From NCBI GenBank assembly GCA_016795005.1, contig JAEUIV010000148.1:1-32690 (forward strand): 32,690 nucleotides of DNA, in the 5' to 3' direction. Position 1 is the stretch's first letter, and each line of letters opens with the position of its first letter. The translations under genes were made by a program, and so were the position numbers. Positions 7,664-15,908 of the stretch are shown piece after piece. The notes under the pieces were generated by a model that saw only the letters and a program-made list of their open reading frames with translations, searched no databases and was not told the DNA's origin. Source of the stretch: Phycisphaerae bacterium. Its GTDB lineage: Bacteria; Planctomycetota; Phycisphaerae; Phycisphaerales; UBA1924.

Positions 7664-8479
7664 ATGAAACGTGTACTGGGTGTGCTGGTGTTCGCGGCGT
7701 CGGCGTCCTCGACGTTCGGTGAGACCTTTACCGTGCCGATCAATCCGGCGCAATCGTCGATCACGGCCACGCTGACCCTTCAGGGGCGCTCGGATGATGA
7801 CACCTCGCCCGTTGCGGGAACGGTTCGGCTGAACCTGGCAACCGTGAACACTCCGGCGCAGGTGACGGGGATCGACTTTGATCTTCAGGTGGTTGAGCCG
7901 CTGGATTTTTTCATCAACTACGGATTCGGGAGCACGTTTTCGAGCACGGTGACGGGGCTGAGGTTGATGTACGCGGCGCCGGGGACGCCGATCGGCCCGG
8001 TGCCGGTGGCGATGGGGGGGTTCACGTTTCTGAGCGTGCCGGCGAACACGCAGGGGCTGCTGACCTACACCGCGACGGGCCTGGTCTGCCTGGCGCTGGG
8101 TGGGGCGGGGCTTCCATGCACGGATATGGATGATCTCTCGACCGAGCCGACGCAGCCGATTGACTTCGCGGGCACGGTGACGGTGGGGCCGGGGCGGTTG
8201 GTCACGGTGATCTCGACGGTTGACCGGACGACACCCATCGACCCTGCGAATCCGTCGCTCGGGACGCTGAGAGTGCAGGGGACCATCCGGGGGAGCGTGC
8301 TGGTGCCGGTGATCGCGGGCGATGCGAACGGCGACTGCGTAGTTGATTTCTCGGATATCACGTCGGTCCTGAGCCACTACGGCGGAGGCGGCGCGGCGGG
8401 CGATGCCGACAACAGCGGCACGGTGGACTTCGCGGATATCACGTCGGTGCTCTCGAACTGGGGCGCGGCCTGCGGCTGA
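7664..8479 (+). CDS. exported protein with C-terminal dockerin-like repeats
   Basis: A 271-residue exported protein. Residues 1-19 are a signal peptide (MKRVLGVLVFAASASSTFG). Residues 20-215 are a beta-rich domain rich in Thr, Val and Gly with no recognised family. The C-terminus carries two dockerin/EF-hand-like repeats, GDANGDCVVDFSDITSVLS and GDADNSGTVDFADITSVLS, each with calcium-ligand Asp/Asn spacing, ending SNWGAACG. Such paired tails are frequent on secreted proteins of Phycisphaerae-like bacteria; a matching cohesin is not visible. The start is fixed by a strong GGAGGT at 7651-7656, 7 nt before the ATG. It converges on the Ig/dockerin gene with a hairpin terminator between. Confidence 0.85.
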   Translation: MKRVLGVLVFAASASSTFGETFTVPINPAQSSITATLTLQGRSDDDTSPVAGTVRLNLATVNTPAQVTGIDFDLQVVEPLDFFINYGFGSTFSSTVTGLRLMYAAPGTPIGPVPVAMGGFTFLSVPANTQGLLTYTATGLVCLALGGAGLPCTDMDDLSTEPTQPIDFAGTVTVGPGRLVTVISTVDRTTPIDPANPSLGTLRVQGTIRGSVLVPVIAGDANGDCVVDFSDITSVLSHYGGGGAAGDADNSGTVDFADITSVLSNWGAACG

Positions 8480-8551
8480 CCCGCGTCGGATTTGTGCGGG
8501 TGCCGTTCCGCAAGGGAGCGCCTGGCGTCCCGAGGGTCATCATTCGGAAAA

Positions 8552-8581
8552 GAAGGCCGACGGGGTGAACCGTCGGCCTTC
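8552..8581. terminator. intrinsic terminator between convergent genes
   Basis: A 12-bp perfect stem (GAAGGCCGACGG / CCGTCGGCCTTC) with a 6-nt loop lies between the stops at 8479 and 8605. Read on the minus strand, it is followed by CTTTTCC, giving a proper T-tract for the Ig/dockerin gene. On the plus strand the tail is weaker (GGTTGCG), so it probably serves the minus-strand gene best and both partly. Confidence 0.8.
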
Positions 8582-8604
8582 GGTTGCGTCATGCGGTCAA
8601 GGGA

Positions 8605-9872
8605 TCAAGGCATCCCCGGGCAGACAAAGTTGAAGTTGGCGAGCACGTTTGTGATGTCGGCGAAGTTGACTCGGCCGTCGCGGTTGGCATCGCCGGCGCC
8701 GCTGTACGGGCCGTAGTCGGCGCCGAAGTGCGAAAGCGTCTCGGTGACGTCGGAGAAGTCGACCGCGCCGTCGTCGTCGGAATCGCCGTAGCAGATCGGT
8801 GGAGTGAGCACGGTCAGGTAGGCGCTCAGCGATGAAACGGAGCCGCACTCGGTCGAGATGACGCAGTAGTACGCTCCGGCGTCGGCCGGGGTGAGCGGGT
8901 CGATGTTGATGTCCGCGTTGTCCTCGCCGACAAGATCGACGCCGTTGTGCCGCCATTGGTAGTGGAGTTGGCTTCCGAGCGGCGCCTGGGCTTCGACCAC
9001 GAACTCCGCCCGGCCGTCGAGTTCGCCGCTGGTGTCCACCGGGTCCGCGAGCACGACGGGCACGTCCTCGCACGGGCGCACCTGGACGATCGTGGCGTTC
9101 ATGGAGCGGGAGAGCAGGGCGCCCGGCTCATGGTTGAAGTCGGGTGAGCCGGGTATCGGGGTGGCGATGTCGGCGAACGTTTCGATCAGGATGACCTGAG
9201 TCTGGACGAAGTCCTCCATGTCAATCGGCTCGACGTTCTCGATCGTCTCGCCGGGACCGAGCCGTTCGAGGTCCACTTCGAGGGGTGTCGCGGCCTGGAT
9301 GATCGGGTCGTCGATCATCAACTGCTCCAGCAGCACTTCGCCTTGGATGGCGATGACGCTGCGCCGGATCCAGATGGATTCTTCGACCTCTTCGTTCTCG
9401 ATGGCCTCGGCGATCTCGGCGCTGCCGTCGGGATTCGTGATGATCACGGGCGCGGGGGTGGGCACAGGGGGCGCGCCGTGGCCGGAGTTGACGACGATGC
9501 CGTTGTGCTTCCAGCGGAAGGTCTTGAGGGTGACGACGTTCCAGTCGCGGAGCGAGACGCCGTAGTGCTCGATGACGCCGATGTTCGTGGAGTGGCCGTC
9601 GCGCTTGTAGACGATCAGAACGCCCGTGCCCCCTGCGTTGTTGGTGACGGTGGGGCAGCCGTAGTTCCAGTTGCAGTAGGTGTGCAGCACGTCATCGGAA
9701 TGCGGGCCTTCGAACTCGATCTCGAACTCGTCGCATGGCTCCTGGTGTTGTTCGGACAGTCGAAGTTGCTCAGAGCGCCGATGATCGTGACCTCGGCGAA
9801 GACGGGGGCCGCCAGGACGGTCGCGAGCATCGCGCCGATGGAACACGCCAGTCTGATCGGGCTTGTGCGCAT
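8605..9872 (-). CDS. exported Ig-like and dockerin-tailed protein, frameshifted
   Basis: The gene starts at the ATG complementary to 9870-9872, with a good AAGGGAG ribosome site. It encodes a signal peptide (MRTSPIRLACSIGAMLATVLAAPVFA), then EVTIIGALSNFDCPNNT. The reading frame then breaks near 9740-9746. The homologous-looking continuation CDEFEIEFEGPHSDDVLHTY is in another frame and stays open to 8605. One missing base, for example a third C in the CC at the break, restores a 422-residue protein. After the frameshift come a beta-rich domain, an Ig-like domain (QWRHNGVDL ... DAGAYYCVIS) and two dockerin-like repeats (GDSDDDGAVDFSDV, GDANRDGRVNFADI). The break may be a true mutation or a sequence error; the rest shows no decay. 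Function unknown, probably secreted. Confidence 0.78.
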
Positions 9873-10095
9873 GTCTTTCTCCCTTGCTCGCCTCGATTAC
9901 GGGGTTCTGCCGGCTCGCCCACGCGGCTGGGCCGTGCCAGTTCCAAGATTCGAAGCGTCTGTGCGATGGACTGAGAGAAATGTCGCATCCGATGCGGTAT
10001 TCGTCGCACGGGGAAACTTGGCGAATCTCAACTTTTCCGCCGGGGAAGACCCGCGCCCCCGGCGTGTGTGCAGGGGAAAACCCGCGCCGGCCTCG

Positions 10096-10761
10096 TCATG
10101 GGGCGTCGGGTGTTTCGAGGAGACCGAGTTCGATCGCGAGTCGCACGATGTCCGAGCGATCCTTCAGTCCGAGTTTCTTCATCAGGCGCGCGCGGTAGGA
10201 CTCGACCGTCTTGACGCTCAGGCCGAGCGAATCGGCGATGTTCTGGTTGGTGTGACCCTTGGCGACCGCGGTGAGCACTTCGCGCTCGCGTTCGCTCAGT
10301 TGATCGACGGGAGACGCCTGGGCGTCCGAGACCGCGGCGGGGATCAGAACCGATTCGAGCGTGGCCTGGTCGCCGACGTCGATGAACACCCGTCCGCGCG
10401 CCACGGCACGGATCGCGGAGATCAGTTCGGCGTCGGCGGCGCTCTTGTTCACGTACCCCGCCGCGCCCATCGCGATCGCGCTGCGCACGTAGGCGGGGTC
10501 GTCGTGCATGGTCAGGACCACGATCCGCGCCGTCGGCACGATCGATCGGAGTCTCTGGACGGACGCGACGCCCGAAGGGCCGGGCATCGACAGATCGAGG
10601 GTGATGACCTGCGGCTGGAGACGTTGAGCGGCGTCGAGGGCGTCCTGGAGCGTTCCGGCCTCGCCGACGACGTGCAGGTCGGGTTGGGCGTTGATGAGGA
10701 GGCGAAGACCGCTTCGGAGCAGCGCGTGATCATCCACGATGAGGACGGTCGTGCGGCTCAT
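10096..10761 (-). CDS. NarL/FixJ-type response regulator
   Basis: A 221-residue two-component regulator. The receiver domain occupies residues 1-120 with acidic Asp10 and Asp11, phospho-acceptor Asp56 (ITLDLSMPG), Thr84 and Lys106 (YVNKSA). A LuxR-type HTH follows at about 150-215 (LSEREREVLTAVAKGHTNQNIADSLGLSVKTVESYRARLMK in two short blocks). It is expected to bind DNA as a dimer after phosphorylation by the kinase encoded just upstream, with which it overlaps by 4 nt (10758-10761). The kinase/regulator pair is typical of the NarX-NarL and DesK-DesR classes. Downstream on the same strand, 223 nt away, is the Ig/dockerin gene, a possible but unproven target. Confidence 0.93.
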   Translation of the reverse strand: MSRTTVLIVDDHALLRSGLRLLINAQPDLHVVGEAGTLQDALDAAQRLQPQVITLDLSMPGPSGVASVQRLRSIVPTARIVVLTMHDDPAYVRSAIAMGAAGYVNKSAADAELISAIRAVARGRVFIDVGDQATLESVLIPAAVSDAQASPVDQLSEREREVLTAVAKGHTNQNIADSLGLSVKTVESYRARLMKKLGLKDRSDIVRLAIELGLLETPDAP

Positions 10762-11657
10762 GCTTTCTCCAAGCCCGACGGTATCCGTGCGGCCAGCGCC
10801 GTGCCGGTGTGGCGTTCGGACCTGATCTCGAAACGCCCCCCGAGAAGGGCGACCCGCTCCTGCATGCTGCGGAGGCCGAGTCCCGGCCTACCCGGATGCA
10901 GTGCGGCGCCGTCCTTGGCAAGCCCGCAGCCGTTGTCGCGGACTTCAAGATCGAGACAATCCCCAGACTTTCGCAGCGCGACCTCGATGCGCGTGGCCCC
11001 GGAATGCTTGAGCGCGTTGGCGAGCGCTTCCTGGAGCACGCGGTACGCGCCGATCTCGACCGCGGCGGGCAGCCGGCCGGGGGGCAGGTCGATGGAGCGA
11101 ACGATCTCGGTCTTCGCCAGGGCGGAAAGATCCTCGCAGAGTCGCTCGGCCGCCTCACGAAGACCGAAATCCGCGAGCACGACGGGAGACAGCCCCCGGG
11201 AAATGCGACGCACCGCTTCCAGGCTGCTGCTCGCGAGGGCGCGCACGGCCTGGAGGCGCTCGCCCGCCTGTTCGAGCGAAACGGGCGGGTCCGAGGCGCG
11301 GAGCGTGAGCAGGATCGCGGTGAGGTGCTGGCCGAGGTCGTCGTGCAAGTCCCGGGCGAGCCTGGCGCGTTCCTGCTCCTGGGATTCAAAGAGACGAGAG
11401 AGCAGCACCCCGCGCTGCTGGTGGAGCGAGCGCAGGGGGAGCACGACGAGCAGCCAGATCACCGGGGCGATCACGACCGTCAGGATCATCGCGTCCGCGA
11501 AGGCGGGGCCGATCGACCGGAGCGAGAAATGCTCCGTGCCCCACACGCCGACGAGCATGATGCTTGCTTCGACGAGGAAGACCGAAGACAGAACGATCCC
11601 GAAGACCCCGAGGGGCGAGAGCGAGATCGACCTCGTCGTTGCTCGGACGCGGTGCAT
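10758..11657 (-). CDS. sensor histidine kinase, HisKA_3 (NarX/DesK) class
   Basis: A 299-residue membrane kinase. Two membrane segments lie at about residues 15-39 and 54-75 with only a short extracytoplasmic loop, so no large sensory domain is present. The dimerisation and phosphoacceptor region RARLARDLHDDLGQHLTAI places the phosphorylated His at residue 105, as in the HisKA_3 class. The ATPase domain has the N box (LQEALANALKHSG), DNGCGL and GLGLRSMQERVALLGG. The ATG at 11657 is preferred over an upstream in-frame TTG at 11687; CAGAAT 8 nt before it could be a -10 box. The gene overlaps the response regulator by 4 nt, so the two form one two-component system. The stimulus is unknown. Confidence 0.88.
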   Translation of the reverse strand: MHRVRATTRSISLSPLGVFGIVLSSVFLVEASIMLVGVWGTEHFSLRSIGPAFADAMILTVVIAPVIWLLVVLPLRSLHQQRGVLLSRLFESQEQERARLARDLHDDLGQHLTAILLTLRASDPPVSLEQAGERLQAVRALASSSLEAVRRISRGLSPVVLADFGLREAAERLCEDLSALAKTEIVRSIDLPPGRLPAAVEIGAYRVLQEALANALKHSGATRIEVALRKSGDCLDLEVRDNGCGLAKDGAALHPGRPGLGLRSMQERVALLGGRFEIRSERHTGTALAARIPSGLEKA

Positions 11658-11778
11658 GCCGCGGCATTCTGCCACAGAACACGGCAAGTCCGGGAAGTCG
11701 TCGTCCGACGGAGCGCGCCAGGCGTCGAGCCGGCGAGCGGTTCAAGCCGGAGGCGTTCGCAGGGTGATCGGGAGGGTT

Positions 11779-12360
11779 TCAACTCACCAGCGAATGCACT
11801 TTTTCGATCGCCTCGACGACCTGCCGGACCTGGAACGGTTTCTTCAGGAAGAGGTCGAAGCCCTGCTGGCGGAGTCCCATCGCCTGGCCGTCGGTGAGTT
11901 TCCCGCTCATCGCGACGATGTGGGTCATCGCGAAGTCCTCGTTCTGGCGGATCATGGCGGCGACGTTTCGTGCGTCTCCCTCGGCCCCGAGGTGGAGGTC
12001 GAGGATCATCACGTGCGGCTTGAACTTCTCGCACTCGATCCCCGCCTCGAACCCGGTGCTCGCGGTGCGCACCTCGTACCCGGCCTGCTCGGCGAGGAGT
12101 TTGCGGAGCGCGTCGGTGATGTCCTTCTCGTCATCAACGACGAGGACGCGGGTTTTGCCCGACATCACGCCGTCCATGGGGATCCCGTGTGCCTTCATGA
12201 ACTGCAGGAGGTTATTGAGCGGGATCCGGCGGTCCTTGGAGCCGGGGATCCGATAGCCTTTCAGTTGTCCGCTGTCGAACCACTTGCTGACGGTGCGGGG
12301 AGCGACGTTGCAGATCTTCGCGACTTCGCCCGTGGTCAGGACGTCTTTCTCAGGGTTCAT
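11779..12360 (-). CDS. HTH-receiver protein (excisionase-like DNA-binding domain before a REC domain)
   Basis: A 193-residue protein with reversed response-regulator order. Residues 8-60 are an excisionase/MerR-like HTH (LTTGEVAKICNVAPRTVSKW, GYRIPGSKDRRIP). Residues 70-190 are a receiver domain with Asp76/Asp77 (LVVDDEKD), phospho-acceptor Asp121 (ILDLHLGAEG), Ser152 and Lys174 (FLKKPF). Usual regulators have the receiver first. The ATG at 12360 is preferred to upstream codons because of AAAGGTG about 6 nt before it and because it gives a short leader to the HTH. It lies 121 nt upstream of the histidine kinase on the same strand, so it may share that kinase or an unlinked one. Planctomycetes carry similar proteins. 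Targets unknown. Confidence 0.85.
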   Translation of the reverse strand: MNPEKDVLTTGEVAKICNVAPRTVSKWFDSGQLKGYRIPGSKDRRIPLNNLLQFMKAHGIPMDGVMSGKTRVLVVDDEKDITDALRKLLAEQAGYEVRTASTGFEAGIECEKFKPHVMILDLHLGAEGDARNVAAMIRQNEDFAMTHIVAMSGKLTDGQAMGLRQQGFDLFLKKPFQVRQVVEAIEKVHSLVS

Positions 12361-12719
12361 GCACACACCTTTGTTAACAGCAGAGGGACGACCTGGGGCC
12401 GCGGACGATCCGCCGGCACTCCTCCGCAATGTGGATCGACTCAAAGCGGTCCCGGCTTAATCGCCACAGGCGATCTGGACCGGAATCGGTCGTTCGGGTC
12501 AAGGTCCGCCGCGAGGTCCGACAACGCCGGTTTCCAGGGTGACGGGGAAAAGGTCCGGCCCTTCGGCAGCGGCCGTCGGCCCCAATTCCCCCTGCTTTTT
12601 GGCCCGGTGAAACGGGGGCCTGGGGTGATCTTTGAACTGTTTGTCGAGGGCAAGTAGATTGCGGAACTCTTGAAGGTCGGGAGTCGGACATCTAGGACCG
12701 ACGCCGCCCCAGCGAACCC
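12361..12719. other. 359-nt divergent intergenic region
   Basis: This gap separates the minus-strand HTH-receiver gene from the plus-strand HEAT gene and holds a plausible promoter for the latter at 12632-12660. On the minus strand the ribosome site for 12360 is clear, but no convincing promoter was found. Small open frames here look like chance. A regulatory region for both genes is the likely content. Confidence 0.5.
12632..12660 (+). promoter_or_regulatory. sigma70-like promoter of the HEAT-repeat gene
   Basis: TTGAAC (12632-12637), a 17-nt spacer, and TAGATT (12655-12660). Predicted start is near 12667, giving a leader of about 50 nt to the GTG at 12720. Confidence 0.55.
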
Positions 12720-14933
12720 GTGGAGACGACCGGGCACGACGGACGCTATCTACGAACGACTCTGAGCCGGATGCTGCTGGCGCTGACGTGCGCGGCCGGG
12801 ACCGTGGCCGCGGCGACCCTCGAAACGAACGCCCAGACTCCCTCCCGGCAGACGGATTCGCAGTTGCTGGAGGATTTCAACCACTACGTCACCATCGCCA
12901 ATATCGAGATGGCCAAGGCGTCGGCCCAGGCCCTGATCGATCGGGGACTGCCGCCGGCGACCTTCGTCGGAATCGTCGAGGACTCGGCGACGATCCAGGA
13001 GCGGTTCGAGCGTGCCTACCGACGCGCCATCCTGATGCCCGATCTTGAATCCGTCGCCGCTCGTCTCTACGGGTTGTATGAGGAGGGCCGCCTGGCCCGG
13101 GCGAGAGACCCGAAGGAGATCGACCGGAACATCGCCCTGCTGACCGGGATGGCGCGGGGAAGGCTGCTGGCGCAGCAGAGGCTCGCGTTCGCCGGCGAAT
13201 ACGCCGTGCCACAGATGCTGCTCGTGCTTCAGGGACGGAAGGATCAACTGCTGTCGACCGAGGTCTCGGCCCAGTTGGCGATGATGGGGCGGCAATCGGT
13301 TCAGCCGTTGTGCGCGGCGTTGCTCGGGGTGGACCCGGCGACACAGGAAATGATCGCGCGGGTGCTCGGACGCATCGCGTACCCGAGCGCACTGCCCTAT
13401 CTCGCGGAGTTGCACCAGACCACGACCAACCCACAGGTGAAGGCCGCCGCGGCGAAAGCGATCGGACAGCTGGGGGGAAGCCTGGGAGATTCATCCGTCG
13501 CCGGCATGTACCGCGACCTGGCCGAGCAGTACTACGCCGAGCCGAAGAGCCTGACCTCATTCCCGTCTGAGAAGTACCAGTTGGTGTGGTCGTATGCGCC
13601 TTCCACCGGACTACAGCCCACGGCGGTCCGCACCGAAGTCTTCCACGAAGCGATGGCGATGGGCCTCTGCGAGCGGGCGCTCCGGCTCGACCCGACGGAC
13701 CAGGCGGCGATCTCGCTCTGGTTGGCCTCGAACTTCTCCCGTGAGACGGACCAGCCCGCGGAGTATGAGAACCCGATGTACCCCGCGTCGCGGCGCGACG
13801 CGATGTACTACGCCGTCGCGGCGGGCGCCGAGGCGACGCAGCGCGTCCTGGCACGGGCGCTCGCGGATCGTGACACGCCGCTGGCTCGGCAGGCGATCGA
13901 AGCCCTCTCACGCAGTGCCGGGGTCTCCGGCCTGGTCGGGATGGACGGCAGCGTCCCCCTCGTTGATGCGCTCACGTACCCGGAGCGGCGCGTGCGGTTC
14001 GAAGCGGCCCTGGCGCTCGGGCGGGCCAAGCCGCGCGAGCCGTTCGCCGGCGCGGACCGGGTAGTCCCGACCCTGGCCGGCGTGATCCGCGAGGGGGCAA
14101 AGCGCTACGCGGTCGTGCTGGCGTCGGACCTCGAGCGTCAGCAGGCATTGCGGAAGTTGCTCGAGGGGCAGGGGTTCGTCGTGCTGCCGCCGGGATCGTC
14201 TCTTGAGGCGGTGTCGCCGTCGATCGCCGATGCATCGGGGATTGACCTCGTCCTCGCGGACGTGACGAGCGCGGGCACGATCGAGTTGATCGAGCAGGCG
14301 CGGAACAACTCGCGTCTTCAGGCGACCCCGATCCTCGGGCTGATGTCCGCGTCGGGGTACACGCAGTACGCCGGGCAGTTCGAGGGCGACCGCCTGACCC
14401 AGATTCTCCGGCAGGGCGTGAGTGATGCGCAGTTGACCGAGGGGATTCGACAACTGGTCGAGCGTGCCGCCGGGCCGGTGATCGACGACGAGGAATCGAA
14501 GTTGTACGCCGCCGCAGCGCTGGACGTGCTCCACGACGTGGCGATCGTGTCGGGCGGGGCTTCGGCCGGGGCGAGCGCCTTCGACATCAACGACGCGGCC
14601 GTTCCCCTCATCAACGCGCTCTCGGAAGTCAAGGGCGACCTCCGGGTTCAGGTCGCCGACGTGCTGTCGTACATCGGCCAGGAGCGCGCGCAGGTCGCGC
14701 TGATGGACGCGGTCATCAACTCCACCGGCGGCGAGAGGCTGGTGCTCATGACCAAGATGAATAACTCCGCCAAGCGATTCGGCAACCTGCTGGAAGCCCG
14801 GCAGGTGAAATGGCTGGTGGACCTCGCTGAGAAGGGGGCGTCCGAGGACGCCACGGTCGCGGCGTCGCTGATCGGCGCGCTGAACCTGCCGAACGAACGG
14901 CTGGTGCCCCTGATCGTCGGGCCGGCCCGGTAA
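12720..14933 (+). CDS. exported HEAT-repeat protein with an embedded receiver-like domain
   Basis: A 737-residue protein. A basic N-terminus (RYLRTTLSR) and hydrophobic stretch (MLLALTCAAGTVAAATLE) form a signal peptide, so it should be exported. Helical HEAT-like repeats occupy about 150-250, 380-440 and 600-690, with phrases such as QMLLVLQGRKDQLLSTEVSA and AAAAKAIGQLGG. Between them, residues 460-575 look like a receiver domain: YAVVLASDLERQQALRKLL, Asp514 in DLVLADVTS, and ILGLMSAS. The second acidic residue of the usual pair is Ser469-Asp470, and the conserved Lys is not evident, so it is a degenerate pseudo-receiver. GTG at 12720 is preferred because the internal ATG at 12771 removes the basic signal region. 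Function unknown; protein scaffolding is an inference from the HEAT fold. Confidence 0.78.
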   Translation: METTGHDGRYLRTTLSRMLLALTCAAGTVAAATLETNAQTPSRQTDSQLLEDFNHYVTIANIEMAKASAQALIDRGLPPATFVGIVEDSATIQERFERAYRRAILMPDLESVAARLYGLYEEGRLARARDPKEIDRNIALLTGMARGRLLAQQRLAFAGEYAVPQMLLVLQGRKDQLLSTEVSAQLAMMGRQSVQPLCAALLGVDPATQEMIARVLGRIAYPSALPYLAELHQTTTNPQVKAAAAKAIGQLGGSLGDSSVAGMYRDLAEQYYAEPKSLTSFPSEKYQLVWSYAPSTGLQPTAVRTEVFHEAMAMGLCERALRLDPTDQAAISLWLASNFSRETDQPAEYENPMYPASRRDAMYYAVAAGAEATQRVLARALADRDTPLARQAIEALSRSAGVSGLVGMDGSVPLVDALTYPERRVRFEAALALGRAKPREPFAGADRVVPTLAGVIREGAKRYAVVLASDLERQQALRKLLEGQGFVVLPPGSSLEAVSPSIADASGIDLVLADVTSAGTIELIEQARNNSRLQATPILGLMSASGYTQYAGQFEGDRLTQILRQGVSDAQLTEGIRQLVERAAGPVIDDEESKLYAAAALDVLHDVAIVSGGASAGASAFDINDAAVPLINALSEVKGDLRVQVADVLSYIGQERAQVALMDAVINSTGGERLVLMTKMNNSAKRFGNLLEARQVKWLVDLAEKGASEDATVAASLIGALNLPNERLVPLIVGPAR

Positions 14934-15289
14934 ACCGATCCGCCATCCGATGTCCCGGCGGGAGTTCTCGGACGGGCAAAGTCCCAGAGAAACGTGCGCG
15001 GCAGCGCCGCGGCGCGCGGGCGCATTCCGTCTGGGTTGCCTCTGCCGTCGATCGGGGCGGGGCCGCGGGCACTTGGCGTCCCAGGCCTTGTGCAACCACT
15101 TATTCAAACCGATGTTCCGTTCGTCCCGCTCGTTGGCGGGGCGTCGGTTGAAGCCTCGGATGGTCCGGGCGGCCGACTTCGTCAGGGCGCGTCGGCGAGT
15201 TGAATCCGGCGCGCACAGAGGAAGCGGAACCCCGGCAAGCCGGGATCGGCCGCGGCAGTCGAGGCGGCAGCCTCAAGGAGTTTGACGCC
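14934..15289. other. 356-nt gap before the pilus locus
   Basis: I see no supported gene here. An open frame exists on the plus strand from 14950 to 15285 but its composition (Arg- and Ser-rich) looks like a GC-rich shadow. A short AT-richer patch (ACTTATTCAAACC, 15097-15109) may belong to the promoter of the pilus operon, but no good -35/-10 pair was found. CCCGGCAAGCCGGG near 15232-15245 is a small hairpin. Confidence 0.4.
15275..15280 (+). promoter_or_regulatory. Shine-Dalgarno of the first pseudopilin
   Basis: AAGGAG, 9 nt before the ATG at 15290. It decides this start over upstream in-frame codons that would put extra residues before the prepilin signal. Confidence 0.8.
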
Positions 15290-15781
15290 ATGCGCAATCG
15301 TCGGACAAGCGGATTCACACTGGTTGAGATTCTGATCGTCGTCGTGATCCTCGGCATCCTTGCCGCGATCGTGATCCCGCAGTTCACCAGCGCTTCGCAG
15401 GAGGCGATCAAGGGTGCGCTGCAGAGCCAGCTGCAGACCATTTCGAGCCAGGTCGAACTCTACCGGGTTCGGAATGCCGGTCAGCTCCCGGACAACGCGG
15501 CCGAAGCCGATCCTGTCGGCGTCGCGGCTTCCGAGAATGGCTGGGGCGTCCTCGTCGCCGGCCAGTACCTGAAGGAACAGCCCTTCAACGGCTTCACCGG
15601 CTCGTCGGCGCTCGATGTCGGCACCGAGGGCGACCAGCTCGCCGCGAACGTCAAGACCGGCAACGGCTGGGTCTTCCATGATGACTCGACCGCGCAGAAC
15701 GGCATCGTCTTCGCCTACGGCTTTGACGGCACCTTCCTCTCGACCGAAGCCGGTTACACCCCCGCGAACACCATCCCCTGA
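15290..15781 (+). CDS. GspG-like pseudopilin, first of a tandem pair
   Basis: A 163-residue protein with a classic prepilin signal: MRNRRTSG|FTLVE, Gly at -1 and Glu at +5 (residue 13), then a hydrophobic N-terminal helix to about residue 30 (LIVVVILGILAAIVIPQF). The body has a helix (LQSQLQTISSQVELYRV) and the blocks NGWGVLVAGQYLK and PFNGFTG. The order is that of major pseudopilins of type II secretion (GspG-like), and the same blocks recur in the next gene. It would be cleaved and N-methylated by a prepilin peptidase not found in this window and then polymerised by the PilBMNOPC machine encoded downstream. Its place at the head of the locus suggests the major subunit. Confidence 0.9.
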   Translation: MRNRRTSGFTLVEILIVVVILGILAAIVIPQFTSASQEAIKGALQSQLQTISSQVELYRVRNAGQLPDNAAEADPVGVAASENGWGVLVAGQYLKEQPFNGFTGSSALDVGTEGDQLAANVKTGNGWVFHDDSTAQNGIVFAYGFDGTFLSTEAGYTPANTIP

Positions 15782-15817
15782 CGGGCATGAACGTTCACGG
15801 ATGACTTGATCAACCCT

Positions 15818-15855
15818 CGCGGGCGGGCCTTTGAACGGGACCGCCCGCCTTCGCG
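15818..15855 (+). other. strong hairpin between the two pseudopilin genes
   Basis: CGCG plus GGCGGGC (15818-15828) pair with GCCCGCC and, after a TT bulge, CGCG (15843-15855), around a 14-nt loop. No T-run follows, so partial termination or mRNA stabilisation of the upstream pseudopilin message is more likely than a full terminator. Confidence 0.5.
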
Positions 15856-15908
15856 GGAACGCGCTGATCCGCGGCGGCGAGTGTCCGCCCTGCACTGCGA
15901 GAACTCTC

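Noticed and set aside
9737-9760. Programmed -1 ribosomal frameshift in the Ig/dockerin gene.
   Set aside because: The direction fits, but the sequence GAACAACACCAGG has no X-XXY-YYZ slippery heptamer, so an indel is simpler.
12480-12502. A minus-strand promoter TTGACC for the HTH-receiver gene.
   Set aside because: The -35 is good, but the hexamer at the right spacing (TCCAGA) is a poor -10.
9343-12657. A 1104-codon open frame on the plus strand.
   Set aside because: It runs antisense across the Ig/dockerin gene, the two-component pair and the HTH-receiver gene, all of which have clear domains; the translation is an Arg/Asp-rich shadow from GC-rich codons.
15070-15095. A sigma54-type GG-N10-GC promoter before the pilus locus.
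   Set aside because: TTGGCGTCCCAGGCCTTGTGC has the right flavour but the GG to GC spacing is wrong.
14950-15285. A 111-codon open frame in the gap before the pseudopilins.
   Set aside because: No ribosome site, no recognised family, Arg/Ser-rich composition; more likely a chance frame.
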